Positions 12,229-23,592 of a stretch of DNA of 64,000 nucleotides are shown here, piece after piece (the first letter of the stretch is position 1; every line of letters starts with the position of its first letter). Position numbers and translations under genes: made by a program. The stretch lies in contig JAIWNE010000117.1 in assembly GCA_025331445.1 (NCBI GenBank), positions 1 through 64,000 on the forward strand, read 5' to 3'. The notes under the pieces are model-generated. The model was not told the origin of the DNA, did not search any database, and was given only the letters and a program-made list of their open reading frames with translations. This DNA comes from Blakeslea trispora. Its lineage: Eukaryota; Mucoromycota; Mucoromycetes; Mucorales; Choanephoraceae.

Positions 12229-12516
12229 TGTGGTATTTCCCTAAGCATCCTATAGCCAAGTCGAATTAGATTGCACCTATAATACTAAAACCTTCTAATA
12301 CAATGTTAACATCATATTAGAAGGTAGAAATCATATAAATGATTCTACGTATTTTATTGGTACTGAACTTAAATTACAAGAGATTGATTTTCATTATAAG
12401 CCAATTTACTTTTGACTTATGAATCTTTCCTTACTTTTAATAAAGGATTCAAGGAGACTCGTTTCGCTTAGCCGACTCATTTTTACAACTTACTGATTCA
12501 TACGTCAAATATCACA
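12229..12516 (+). repeat. 3' LTR of Ty3-1
   Basis: This is a 288-bp LTR, followed by GTAAT rather than the expected ACTAC. That mismatch is explained by an inversion of the downstream 919 bp. Confidence 0.95.
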
Positions 12517-12521
12517 GTAAT

Positions 12522-13430
12522 GAAACAACTTTAAAGAACCATTCGCAAGAAAACATGTTCAGCTATCGCAACGTTATGTTACGCACGCATCCTATGGCCT
12601 TGTTCCGGTTTACTACATACTTGAGCATGCTTCATTCATAACTTTTCAAACAAAAGGCTTCGTTTAAAGAAGTACTCACGCACATAATGCTATGAGTTGC
12701 ATGAAACTCACTTAGTTTATTGATGAGAAAATAAATAATGACATAAGGCTCAGCTAGAAAGTCAGCAGCATTACTGGCTGCTTAAGGGGTCAAAATCTGA
12801 ATTTCAATCACTACAAAAAAAATTTATACACTTCACAGAACTTTCACGGCGAAAGTTCCGTGAAATGTACAAACTACATTAATGTGACAAGGTGTATATT
12901 TGAGCGAAATCATACCTTTCAGGCCTTAATTTTCGTGAAATGTACCTTTCTTGAAGCAGGCAAAAAACATACCTTTCGGCCTTTGATCTTTAACTTTCAA
13001 CCAACATTACAGGCCTATATCTTAATTCTATTTGCTCTTTTGCTTGAAACGTGTAGCATGTCATTGGCTCAAAAAAAAAGTTCGGCGTATACACTGTTTC
13101 ATTCCCATAGGCTCTTTTATGTTACATTATTAACGAATGCTATAAATACACTTCTTTGCTATTCGACCTTGGTTAAAAGATGTGTTCTTTATTTGGTATA
13201 TTGCTTTTGTTTATTGTCTGCTACGCCTTGTATCATTACTCTTTTGGTATACATTAAAATATGATACGAAAAACGTTTTTGTATTCTTTTATATCATTGG
13301 TTTATTTATTGCAAATATTACTATATACTATATATTGGGCGTACTCTATACGTCGCACCATTGGCTTATTCTATATTGAACGTACCAGGTTCCCATGCTC
13401 AATTTAGTCTCTTTACTGGCCAAACGTATC
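12522..13430. other. Inverted spacer between two LTRs, no gene seen
   Basis: This 0.9 kb AT-rich stretch lies between the Ty3-1 3' LTR and the inverted solo LTR. A 134-codon frame (12860-13264) is present, but its composition is that of AT-rich noncoding DNA and I do not accept it. Flank matching indicates that the segment was inverted by recombination between the two LTRs. Confidence 0.6.
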
Positions 13431-13435
13431 GTAGT

Positions 13436-13723
13436 TGTGATATTTGACGTATGAATCAGTAAGTTGTAAAAATGAGTCGGCTAAGCGAAATGAGTCTCCT
13501 TGAATCCTTTATTAAAAGTAAGGGAAGATTCATAAGTCAAAAGTAAATTGGCTTATAATAAAAATCAATCTCTTGTAATTTAAGTTCAGTACCAATAAAA
13601 TACGTAGAATCATTTATATGATTTCTACCTTCTAATATGATGTTAACATTGTATTAGAAGGTTTTAGTATTATAGGTGTAATCTAATTCGACTTGGCTAT
13701 AGGATGCTTAGGGAAATACCACA
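13436..13723 (-). repeat. Solo LTR of the Ty3-1 family, inverted
   Basis: It is the reverse complement of the Ty3-1 5' LTR with no difference that I could see. The flanks are GTAGT on the left and ATTAC on the right, which do not match each other. The inverse of each is found beside Ty3-1: ACTAC at 6239-6243 and GTAAT at 12517-12521. Confidence 0.95.
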
Positions 13724-14385
13724 ATTACTACAAATTTTGACATAGTGTCGCTTAGTACAGATAGACATTTACTCTAATGAAATAAATTATAGTCTTTTAT
13801 CAAATTGCAATGTTATCTCTTGAATTATTTTTATATCTGCTAGATCGACTTGTAAGCAATGGCGAATGAAACTATAAATACTGCTTAAAATGATTGTGTT
13901 GGATCGGTTCTTTCACTATTATCATCTCAAAAATCCTATTCGTTATGTACAACAACAAACAATCTGCTTCCTCCTCCTCAAGCGATATGTCTTCTGCTCG
14001 TGTAAAAAGTGAGCTAGCTATGCGTCAATCCTTGGAAGACTCCAACCAGGCTATCTATGATATGCGTCCTGAGAACACCAAGAAGGCTTACGATCCCAAG
14101 ATCAAAGAATTCCGTGAATGGTGTGATATCAAGTTTGCCCACGAACCCATTGAATCTCGTTATATTGTACTTAATGCAAAGATTCTGATTTATCAGGTGT
14201 CAAAAGTGATTAAAATCAGATAAAGAATTACTGATAATTTCAAGAAGTATGGTGTCTATTTATATTATACTAGTCTGTGTCATAGATCATTTATTCCGTT
14301 TTGTTTCCAAGTCAAAGTCCATTGGAAAATAAGAGTGAATTAATTGTATCATTCACAAGAGTTTATATCGACACCAAGTCTTGTA

Positions 14386-15281
14386 GAGTGCATCTATTTT
14401 ATAATCAGGATTTTTTGAGAAACGGACATATTCGAGAATTACAAACTCCAAATTCAAAATGATTAAATTAAGGTCAGAAATGGTTTTGATTGGTTCATTC
14501 TGAGCTTTTGGTGAGACTTGTGGAGCTTGGAGAATTGCTCCACAAGAGCAAAGGCCTCTTAAACATTTTTGCCTTGGGCGTAGGCATTAATGTAGGAGAA
14601 GCTCTTGTTGTAGTATCCCCTAATCGTCAATGGAGCTTCTCCTACTGGGCTGACACTGTCCAAGAAACGATCAATGTTGCCATTGAGACCCTCAAATGAA
14701 TAGTCGCATTCTTGGCGAGCTTCTCTTTTGGCTGCACCCCAGTACCGTTCAATCCAAGTACATTCACAATGGTACTTGGGGTACAGCTCGAAAATAATGC
14801 CGTTGGCTTCTATGACTTCTGCAAGGATAGACTTTTGATTGGCAAATTCTGGTGGCTGCTCCAAGTCCACTGATTTGTCTCCATCTTTGCTTTTGCTTTA
14901 AAATTTTTGGCATTTTAAATGTAATTATATGAAAAGATGTTTATTCTGTCAAGTCACAAAAAGAAAACATTAAGATGGTCTTCTGTACTATACTATGACT
15001 ACAGTCGCCGCTTGAATTGAAGCAATATTATTGGGTGATATTTTGAAATTATGAGGACATATCCTGGCCTCCCTGCTTAAGATACTCATCTTTGAAGACA
15101 TTTCACTTTTTAAAAAATCAAGTTTTTGTAACTTTTCGTCCACCATCTTGTAGAGAATCACATTCTGAACAGAATAGTGTCAACAGGAACAAAAAAAAGT
15201 CAAGTCCCCACTTCCCTATAAGTTTCTAAAAAAGTTAAAAAAAATCGTAAAAAAAATTCGGATCATAAAATAGATGCACTC
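14386..15281 (-). mobile_element. Short Tc1/IS630-like element inside the Crypton
   Basis: This is an 896-bp element with about 33-bp imperfect inverted repeats (outer GAGTGCATCTATTTTAT) and TA on both sides (14384-14385 and 15282-15283). It holds only the 3' part of a transposase, so it is a deleted, non-autonomous copy. Confidence 0.75.
14559..14870 (-). pseudogene. C-terminal fragment of a Tc1/IS630-type DDE transposase
   Basis: The 103-residue frame contains YPKYHCECTWIERYWGAAKR, matching the end of the catalytic core where the third acid (Glu of IERYWG) lies. It is followed by the usual basic tail with SVSP and a run of aromatic residues (YYNKSFSYINAY). The helix-turn-helix and first two acids are missing. 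The frame is open, but the protein cannot be active alone. Confidence 0.7.
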
Positions 15282-17170
15282 TATACGTTACTTGTTTCAC
15301 TGACAAGTGCATTTGTTTACATTATTTCTTTATTAAATTGCTTTTATCAAGTAGATTGACTGTTTGTTATGCTATATTGTACACTTAACACCACAGGCTG
15401 ATTACATTTTGCATGATGCAGTAAGTATCATAGATGTTTTTTATTTGACTTTTCTAACTTGTTTTTTTAGGTTTGTGGTAGAAATCGTAAGCAAAAGCGC
15501 AAGAGAAATGAAACTAACGATTAATCGGAAGTACTACCCGCTCAAAAGATTAAGTCTGCAACATTAGAGCAATATGGTGCTGCTTTGGTTCACCTTAGGA
15601 AAGACAAGTTGCAATGAGAATTAACTCGAACCCTCATCCAAGACAATCTTTCAAAGGCTTGTTGAAGAAAGCCATGCTTGACGAAGAACGAACAAAGAGA
15701 AGCAATTTTGAAGACAGAGGTGCAGGTATTGTAATGGATGGCTACATTACCACGAATGACATCGCCCGTGTTGTTCGTTTTTACTTTGTAGAGAAAAAAA
15801 CCATTGATCTCCGTACTGGTTTGTGCTTCTTGCTCTCTCACTTCTGTCTCCTTCGTGGTCAATCGGCTAGACAAGCTAAATTTCCTGATTTGCAAGTTGT
15901 GGATCTTGAGAACGAAGGTATTGGAAAATGTCCCGCTATGGTGTTAATTATGAGATAGGGCAAGACCAACAAGTTTGGAAGACTCAAAATTGGTGCCTGC
16001 ATGAGAAATACTAAGGTAGAAATCTGTTCCTTCATGATGCTTGGTACCTTCTTCTTTGCCCGCTTCCACTTCGAAAACGAACCTTTTCCAGCTTTGAGCG
16101 ATCAGAGAACTGGTTCAGCTACAAGGTGCTGATGTCAAGCAAGCGTAACCCTACCGCAGAAATGACTTATGCAAGCCATCGTGAAGTCATTTAGAAGGCA
16201 TTTGACGCCTGTAAAATTACTTCCTCCAAGAAGACTCATATTGGTAGAGGTGCTGCTGCAAGAATGGCAGACTTGCAAGGTGTTGAAGAAGCTGACATTA
16301 AAAGAATGAGCCGTTGAAACAACTCGTCTATGCGTGGTGCATATCTCACTGGTCTCCCCCGCAATATAATGAAAAGCTTGGCTGGTTTTTCTTGGCAAGG
16401 AATGTTTTTCTTGCCTAGAAATACCGTAGAGCCATATCAAGCGCTTCAAAGCAAAATCTTCCCCATGGCAAGTGTTTGGCTCGAGAAGATCCATTCGGGT
16501 CATGCTGAGCAGACTGTGGCTGCTGAAGGTTTCCTCCGGTTGTTGTTGACTCTACGCACAACATTTTTGCGAGACTTTGTCTATACGCAAAATGTAGTGC
16601 CTGACCACCCAATCTGGCAGCACGAATTGTTTCTTGATCCCTTATATCTTGAATTCAAGAGGTAAATCCCTTTCTTCATTAAAAAAATAACATACATAAT
16701 TCTAACTTGATACTTTCTCAAAATAGACAACTTGAAGCGTCTGCCTAAACTAAAGCCAGTAAAGAAGAATTACTTCTTCAAAGAGTTGTGTTTCTTATTA
16801 AACGCAAACTGGCCAACTCCTAAGATATACAACAGCAGCAGTACGAGGAAACTAGACATCTTCAAACGAGCATCCTGAATCTAATTAAGGACATAGCCAC
16901 TGGCCGAGCCCCTCTTCAAATCAATATCGATTGGCCAACTGGATCAAATGTTCCTATGACTACCGTTCGCTCCCTTTCTTCTGCTCCCTCCTCCGTTCCC
17001 TCTTCCACTCCTTCTTCTGTACCCTCTTCCGACGAACAATCTCATTCTATCGTATTGACTTCTTCGACAAGAAGTAATGTCGTCTTCAGAATGAGCAACG
17101 TTCAAATCATCTCCGACTTATATAGAGAAGGGACAGAAGGCCTTGGTGGAAACCACTCCATTGTGTAGTG

Positions 17171-17361
17171 AACTACAAAACTATAGACACCTTTATTCTT
17201 GAATCAGCCAATCAAATCCTTCTATTTCAATATAACAATAATTATTCTTTATGCTTCCAATTTCGAGTCTGACATCGAAAGGGCTATCCAAGTTAGTATT
17301 CTCGCCACACCTTAGATGCGTACTTTGAACTATCATAGATTCTGGATATCGACATCGAAGG
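17171..17361. other. Spacer after the Crypton remnant
   Basis: No gene is seen. Crypton homology fades at 17168, before the domain that would follow is complete. Confidence 0.5.
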
Positions 17362-17746
17362 TGTTGTATACAGCCTACATTCTACTCCATCTGAGACATT
17401 ATCTAGATCTAAGCGGGTACCTAGCTACACGACCCTTCATTATTCACAGCCAGATTGACACTTAGCTCAGTCTAAATAAAAGATCGGATCACACTTCATT
17501 TACATCAGGACACTTGGATCGAAACAATTGCGCCAATGGTAACCTTTGGTCAATGCGCAATAGGTATCAACCTTTATCCAAAGCACTCGATTAGCTATCA
17601 TCAATTGCACTCAGTTTAAATAAGGATTGCTACTCAGTTATCATGAAAGTATAAATAGAAGGCACATATTTGAAATAAACGCAGATCAGATTCATATCTA
17701 TCTTTTTGGCCGTTCAGGTTCTAATCACTTCTCTGTTTTCATACTT
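17362..17746 (+). repeat. Solo LTR, left part (split by Ty3-2)
   Basis: It starts TGTTGTATA and continues at 23893-23942, ending TATGCAACA; joining across Ty3-2 gives about 435 bp. It holds a TATA box (AGTATAAATAGA, about 17648-17659) and a downstream AATAAA near 17675, in the order expected for an LTR. Flanking 5-mers are GAAGG (17357-17361) and AAAGG (23943-23947), one transition apart. Confidence 0.55.
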
Positions 17747-18041
17747 TGTGATATATTCACTATTAATAACAATAAAAAGTCAATCAGACCAAAAGAAAGA
17801 TGTTTTATTCAGATATATGTTTTCTGTCTCTATTTATACTATGGGAAATACTGGTATGATAACTGAGTAACTTGAGCACAATGTATACATTGCCTGTAAC
17901 CTGGATACATTGTATCCAGTGTTTGTACCGTTTGAACGCAACAGCCTGAGAATTCCATACATAGAAATAGACTGGTCACAATAAGCCTAATCTGATCTTT
18001 ACTTTATTTTATTGCTCTGAAAGAGGCCGTTGTATGCAATA
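17747..18041 (-). repeat. 3' LTR of Ty3-2
   Basis: The 295-bp LTR has a TATA box (plus-strand TATTTATACT at 17831-17840). It is paired with 23593-23887. Confidence 0.93.
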
Positions 18042-18210
18042 TTACCCTCCTCCAAGATCAGATCATCGCAATTGTTCAAGTATTGGTAGGTACAGAGTGG
18101 CTAATTCAGTTGTTCAGATTGTAAAGAAGATTGTGTTTGATAATGCTATCGAGAAAAAACTTGTAAAAAAACCCAGTGGGAAAAATGTGTCAAGAAAAAG
18201 ATAGCATTGT

Positions 18211-20577
18211 TTATAATCTTGTAGTGTGACGAGCAGATCTTCTCTTACGTCGATCAGAAGAAATGTCTTTGCGTCTGTTGACAGTGTCAGGCAGCGTTGT
18301 ACCTTGAGTTACTGCATTAGTCACGTTTCGTCTAACCCAATAATCATTAATTGGCTTTAGCGAGTCAAATGAGGAAGCTGGTTCCCATGTATTGTATTTC
18401 GCTTGATCATCATATCCACGCCAGTGGACGTAGTATTCAATGTTTTTGCCAGTACCACGATGGTTGACAATAGCTTGAACTTCGTAATGCTTTTCAGCTA
18501 CATCGGATTGCGATCTTTGATCTCCTGACTGTATCATCTTGATCTGATGCGTAGGTATGTCTCTAGACAACAATGCACCGGTTAGATCCTCAAGAATGTA
18601 GGCACCACTTTTAGCCCATCCTTTGATGGTGAAAGGACCAACGTAACGAGGTTCAGTCTTTGCTTTACGATTCACATTGATAATCATAACTTTAGAATTG
18701 AGTGGATATCTGTCAGTTACTATGTTATGAGACTTCAAGTATTTTTTATGGTCAGTGTTTTGACGCTCTTTGATGTGCTCATGTAAAGCAGGTACGACTA
18801 CTTCTTTAACGTGTTTCAATTGCTCATTGATACGTTTGTGCTCAGATTTTTCAAATGTCAAAGTGGGCTTCACTTCGGTATAATCAGTTAATTGATTCGG
18901 CTGTCTGAAAAACATAGCCGTGAATGCACGTGTACTGTGCAAGTGTCTAAACTGAGCGTTGACAGCGTATTGAGCCATGTCAACATATAAATCCCAACTT
19001 TCAGGATCCTTTGCATCAGCTGTAATTGCTTTGATAATGGCTTGTTTGCACACGCCCATATATCTTTCACATATAGAATTACCGACAGGATTGTAAGGTA
19101 ATGAAACCCTTTGATCAACTCCAGTCATCTCAGCCAATTGCTTCAAGACTTCGTTCACAAATTCAGATCCGTTGTCATGACTAATAATTCTACTAAACCC
19201 AAATAAACACCAAATACTGAGCAACTCTCTTGCAATAGTATATGCATTCTTATCAGGAATAGCTCTTAGAATGGTAAAGCGTGAGAACATATCAACTACG
19301 AGTAATAAGAAGTTGTTTCCACTAGACGATGTAACATTGAAAGTGCCTAGATCCACACAAATGTGATCAAAGACTCCTTCAGGTAAGATATGTCTAGGTG
19401 GATGATAGCCTACTTTGTGAATGGTATGTTGTTGACAAGCTGTACAGTCTTTTACAACACGTTCAATATCTTTTCTCAAGTTAGTCCAATGTATACCGTC
19501 AGCATGAATGGTTTTCTCAATCGCATTCACACCAAAGTGACCAAGAAGATGAGTACGCTCGATAAGATCTCGACGTTCCATTTCAGGTGGTGTCATATAC
19601 TCGGCAGATTGACGTTTACTCGATAAAGGTAATTTCGACGGAGAAGAAGTAGGTTCTTCGCGATTATCCACATCGTCTGTAGCCAGACAGGAAGGAAAAG
19701 AAGTATTATCAGTGACTTCAATATTTTTCGTTTTGCGGCGCATAGCACCATTGCACAAAGTAACGTGACGTGCATGAGAAAAAGTACGTTTAGAGTCAGA
19801 AAGTAAGCTGTTTTCTTTCGCTTGTTTTCTTTCGGTTCTAGACATGTTATTCTTTTTCAAGATATGTCTGTCGTTATAACTAGTGTAGCTGGTTTCACCC
19901 TCCTCCAGATTGGACGACTCAGGAGAGTTCAATCTACTAAGAGCATCAGGCAAGCAGTTTGTAACGCCGGGAATATGGACGATGTCAAAGTCATAGCTAA
20001 AGATTGCCTCATAGTAGTTCAACATCATAGGGTTGGGGACAGCTTGACTCTTCAAAAATACAAGTGAGCGATGGTCGACATGAGCGGAAAAGCGAATACC
20101 ATATAGCAACTTATGAAAACGCTGACACACAAACAAGAAGCCTAGCAACTCGCGGCGAGTAGTGCTGTAACGCTGCTCTGTTTCGTTCAGTTTTCGACTA
20201 GCCATTCCAACATAATGAATCCTGTTATCCTTGACATAGTAGACTACACCACCAATACCATACTTGGATGCATCAGTCGCAACATGCAAGCGATACTTAG
20301 GATCATAAGGTGACAAGATCACAGCGGAAGCCAAGGCCAGTTTCAGTTTCTTAAAAGCCATAGTATGCTCTTCAGTCCAGACACCATCAAGAGACTTGAG
20401 AGAACGCAGAGAGTCAAGTGGAGCAGCCAGTGTAGCGTAATTTGGAATTGATCCTCGAAAGTAATTCAAGAATCCCAAGTAAGAGGCAAGTCGTTTACCT
20501 GTAGCAGGAGCATCCTCCCAAGAAGCAGTTGCAGCAATCTTTCGAAAGTCCGGCAACAAGGTACCATTACTAATAGT
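18211..20577 (-). pseudogene. RNase H-integrase-chromodomain part of Ty3-2 polyprotein
   Basis: This continues in frame with 20578-23532 after the TAA. RNase H shows ATDASKYGIGG and TTRRELLGF. Integrase shows an HHCC finger (LGHFGVNAIEKTIHADGIHW, then CTACQQH), the first acid in ICVDLGTF, the second in SHDNGSEF and the third in GNSICERYMG. A C-terminal chromodomain (VNHRGTGKNIEYYVHWRGYDDQ...NTWEPASSF) is intact, a module that in chromoviruses steers integration to marked chromatin. A basic tail ends at 18211. It has no start of its own, so it needs the upstream frame; it is cut off only by the one stop. Confidence 0.92.
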
Positions 20578-23532
20578 TTAACCCAAGAGATGAACTGAAT
20601 TCATAGCAATGACCAATTTAGTTGGATTAATCTGCAACTTAGCGTCAGTCAATCGCTGAATCACTGTGCCAAGACAAAGGAAGTGATGCTCCAACGAAGA
20701 CGAAGTGGCCACCGTGATATCATCCACGTAGATAGAGACATAAGGCAAATCATGGAAATAGTTTTGCAAAACATTTTGAACAAAAGCAGACATGAATGTG
20801 ATGCCAAAGCACATCTTACGGAAGTGGTGACGAAGATTAGTGAAAGGACACATAAAACTAAGTTTATGTTTGTGACTAGGGTTTACGAGAAACGAAGTAA
20901 AGCAAGAACGGATATCAATTGTCGAAATGATAGTCGCATTTCCCATACGTTGATGAATGTCAGAGATGAGAGGCAATTGGTAAACATCGTTACTGACCAA
21001 GATGTTGTTCAACTTTCTAACATCTGCAACAATTCTAGGTCTTTTCATGGAGTAAACACCATCGATATCTTTTTTCGCAACACACAAGATGGGTACGTTG
21101 AAATCAGTGTGACCCGTTGACCGTTCAATAACGCCTTCATCAATCCATGCTCGAATCTGATCTAATACAGCTTCTTTGTAAGCAAAAGGAACTGGATAAG
21201 GTTTTTGAAATGCAGTCATTCCTGGTTTGGTCTCAAGGTCGACTACAGCATTAGGTAGCGTACAAAAAGTAGACTTGAGGTCTATATTAGCATTGGGATC
21301 TAGCAATGGCTGTAACTGATTCATATAATGCAATCTTTCTGTAGATGTACCGACTGGACTAGCATTGACTGCATTACTTACTTCTTCAGGGTCAATAGGA
21401 CAAGGCAATTTGGGTCTTGTAATGCCAAACCAAGAAGTAACTAATCCATGAATTGAAATACCCAAACGAGGCATCAAATCTAAGCCAATAATAACAGGTA
21501 CGTTATCCTTAATAGAAAATGCATTGAAAACTTCGAAAGTATGAGTTAAGAATTTTTTATTGTACAAAAGCTTTAGGCTGCATTGCCCTAAACGAGGCGC
21601 AGAAGACTTTTCATGTCCCAATTGTACACTACCAGAGGCAGGCACAAGAGGAAGGCCAAGGGAAGAGAAGAACGAAGGATGAACCACACTAAAAGTGGCA
21701 CCACTGTCCACCAAGGCGTACACAGCAACTTTTTCTACAATAATTGGAACGATAAGAGCGTTAGATTTATACTCTGGCAGTTTCAAAAATTCCGTATCAA
21801 ACTTACATTGCGGTGCAGCCTCTACCACACGTTCATCGATATCCATATCGTCTTCCGAAGAAGACGACAAAGAAGACAAAGCAGACAAAGCAGAGGAGTC
21901 ACCCACAGAGGCAACAGGAACAGCAGCATTGGTATGTGCAACACCAGACAAAGGAGCAGGAGAACCACTCGCACCCAAAGTGCCAACAGCAGAAGTGCCA
22001 GCAGCGACAGGAGAAACAACAGATGTGCCAGCAGCAGAAGCACCAGCAGCAGACAACCAAGCCTCATTGGCGCCTTCGCCAACAACAGCAGACGAAGAAG
22101 AAGAAGAGGCAGCCGACGAAGTGCCAGAGGCAGCCGACGAAGAACCAGAGATGGACATCATCCCGAAACGGTGATTGCCCGAAGGCACAGCAGAGTTGCA
22201 CTGATGTGCCTTGGACCAACCCAAGGCACCACAACGAAAACACTTCTTTTCCTTCTCCTTGCCCTTCCCTTTGTCAGCGCGACGGGCCGACGTCAAAGGA
22301 CCAGACGAAGAAGAAGAAGCAGCAGAAACAGAGGAAGAAGCACCATTCGCCAAAGCAGCAGACACAACAGAAAAAGCCTTACAATCGGCGGTGTTGTGAG
22401 TGTGCACCCTGTGCAACTCACAGTACCGACCGGAGGAAGAAGAAGCAGAACGTTTGGACACCTTAGCGCCCGACTTGGCAGCCCACTTGGACGAGCCAAC
22501 GCCACCACCAGAAGCCAAAGAACCACGAGAACCCAAGTCTTGACTGTCCTTGTGGACACGCAAAGAAATAGCCACCAACTGGTCAATGTCCCAGCTTGCG
22601 TGCTCAGGCAGAGCAGCACGAGCCAAGAGAACCTTTTCTAGCAGATAGCTAGGTATAGCACATTGGAACTTGTCCATCAACACAGGAGAGGGCAAGCAGA
22701 GAGGGCCAGAACGACGACACAAGTCCCGGAAGCGGTCTACGAAGGCTTCAAAGCCTTCACCAGGCAACATCTCCACCTTGGACAAGGCCAAAGAACAGTC
22801 AGCTTGTTCTTGTGGGACCGTACGCCTAAAGCGAGAAAAGAAAGCAGCCTTGAATTCACCCCAAGAAGGCGAAGCAGAACCAAACTGGAACAAGAATTGT
22901 CCGTACCACTGACGAGCGGTGTAGGACAAGAGTTGTGGGACCAACCGCAAGAAATGCTGGTTCAAGTCCAACTCGTTGGCGCGCATCACGTCCTCAAAGA
23001 ACATGATGCACGCATGTACATCTGGAAAGATGCGTGACTTGTTGTCATGCACACAACCTTCCCACTGGAAGAGAGGGAGAGCAGAAGGGCAGACAACGCG
23101 AGAAGACAAAGGAGCGGCAACAGGAGCAACAGAAGAAGCACCAGACCAAGGAGCAGCACCCACAGCAGGAGACACAGCAGGACCATCCACACTCTCCAAA
23201 GTGCGAACAAGCACCTCCAAGTCAGCCTTCTTGCTGTCGATTTGCCCACGCAAATCAGCAAGATCAGCCTCCTTGTTGGCGTCATGGTACTTGCAGCCCA
23301 GGACTACAAGCTCAGCCTTCAGAACGTTGACGGCGTGACGGAGGGGAGAGGCATCAACCACAACAGGGGCAGAGACACCAACCACAGGGGCAGAGATACC
23401 AACCACAGGGGCAGGAGCAACAGAAGCAGAGACAACAGGAGCAGCAACAACAGGAAGAGGTTCCTGGACAACAACGTCCATGTCGACATCTACGACTGCA
23501 GGGGATGAAGAAGAAACAGGTGAGTTTGACAT
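20578..23532 (-). CDS. Gag-protease-RT part of Ty3-2 polyprotein
   Basis: The 984-residue frame opens with a Pro/Ala/Val/Ser-rich stretch, then a capsid region (ALPLFQWEG, ARQWYGQFLFQ, FEAFVDRFRDLC). A zinc knuckle of the CX2C...HXC form (CFRCGALGWSKAHQC) follows, then a Ser/Ala-rich linker, the protease site ALVDSGATFSVV, and RT with a VADVRKLN block and the catalytic SIYVDDI. It would make the particle, mature it and copy the RNA. The frame ends at TAA (20578-20580) just after HLLG, inside the RT thumb, and the same frame continues in the next entry. This is a single nonsense change in an otherwise open element. The large Gag region is GC-richer than its surroundings. Confidence 0.92.
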   Translation of the reverse strand: MSNSPVSSSSPAVVDVDMDVVVQEPLPVVAAPVVSASVAPAPVVGISAPVVGVSAPVVVDASPLRHAVNVLKAELVVLGCKYHDANKEADLADLRGQIDSKKADLEVLVRTLESVDGPAVSPAVGAAPWSGASSVAPVAAPLSSRVVCPSALPLFQWEGCVHDNKSRIFPDVHACIMFFEDVMRANELDLNQHFLRLVPQLLSYTARQWYGQFLFQFGSASPSWGEFKAAFFSRFRRTVPQEQADCSLALSKVEMLPGEGFEAFVDRFRDLCRRSGPLCLPSPVLMDKFQCAIPSYLLEKVLLARAALPEHASWDIDQLVAISLRVHKDSQDLGSRGSLASGGGVGSSKWAAKSGAKVSKRSASSSSGRYCELHRVHTHNTADCKAFSVVSAALANGASSSVSAASSSSSGPLTSARRADKGKGKEKEKKCFRCGALGWSKAHQCNSAVPSGNHRFGMMSISGSSSAASGTSSAASSSSSSAVVGEGANEAWLSAAGASAAGTSVVSPVAAGTSAVGTLGASGSPAPLSGVAHTNAAVPVASVGDSSALSALSSLSSSSEDDMDIDERVVEAAPQCKFDTEFLKLPEYKSNALIVPIIVEKVAVYALVDSGATFSVVHPSFFSSLGLPLVPASGSVQLGHEKSSAPRLGQCSLKLLYNKKFLTHTFEVFNAFSIKDNVPVIIGLDLMPRLGISIHGLVTSWFGITRPKLPCPIDPEEVSNAVNASPVGTSTERLHYMNQLQPLLDPNANIDLKSTFCTLPNAVVDLETKPGMTAFQKPYPVPFAYKEAVLDQIRAWIDEGVIERSTGHTDFNVPILCVAKKDIDGVYSMKRPRIVADVRKLNNILVSNDVYQLPLISDIHQRMGNATIISTIDIRSCFTSFLVNPSHKHKLSFMCPFTNLRHHFRKMCFGITFMSAFVQNVLQNYFHDLPYVSIYVDDITVATSSSLEHHFLCLGTVIQRLTDAKLQINPTKLVIAMNSVHLLG

Positions 23533-23592
23533 TTTTAAAGTAGTGAAGAGAGAAGAGAGACAGAGAACAGATAGTATCTTGATTGAAAAAAA

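Larger units (their letters stand above)
6244..12516 (+). mobile_element. Ty3/gypsy chromovirus Ty3-1 (decayed)
   Basis: This is a 6.3 kb LTR element with two 288-bp LTRs (6244-6531 and 12229-12516, TGTGG...TCACA) differing by four transitions by eye. The internal order is Gag, protease, reverse transcriptase, RNase H, integrase, chromodomain, which is the chromovirus order. A GC-rich polypurine tract (GGTGGGGGAC, 12217-12226) precedes the 3' LTR. The Gag start is only 9 bp after the 5' LTR, and no TGG-type tRNA primer site is visible. The flanking 5-mers ACTAC and GTAAT do not match each other, but each matches, inverted, one flank of the solo LTR at 13436-13723. Confidence 0.93.
13945..17168 (+). 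pseudogene. Crypton-type tyrosine recombinase (Ndc10-like), decayed
   Basis: Coding pieces appear in order. The N-terminal SAM-like region is ENTKKAYDPKIKEFREWC (13945-14220). The catalytic region is at 15614-16665, with LLRGQSARQA (candidate Arg), THIGRGAAARMA (His-x-x-Arg block) and SSMRGAYLTGLP (candidate Tyr nucleophile). A Ser/Pro-rich linker precedes LYREGTEGLGGNHSIV, which resembles the start of a GCR1_C DNA-binding domain (to 17168). A GT-AG intron at 16662-16726 keeps frame. In-frame stops are many: TGA near 15614, TAG near 15956, TAG at 16192, TGA near 16316 and TAA near 16747. The N-terminal part is separated from the rest by a Tc1/IS630-like insertion. Cryptons use tyrosine recombination rather than a DDE enzyme. 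Confidence 0.82.

Noticed and set aside
12860..13264. 134-codon frame in the inverted spacer
   Set aside because: Composition follows the local AT-rich DNA, there are no domains, and the region is a flipped intergenic segment.
21613..22641. 342-codon plus-strand frame
   Set aside because: It lies opposite the Ser/Ala/Pro-rich Gag region of Ty3-2; the low-complexity Arg/Gln/Thr content is what the complement of that coding strand produces.
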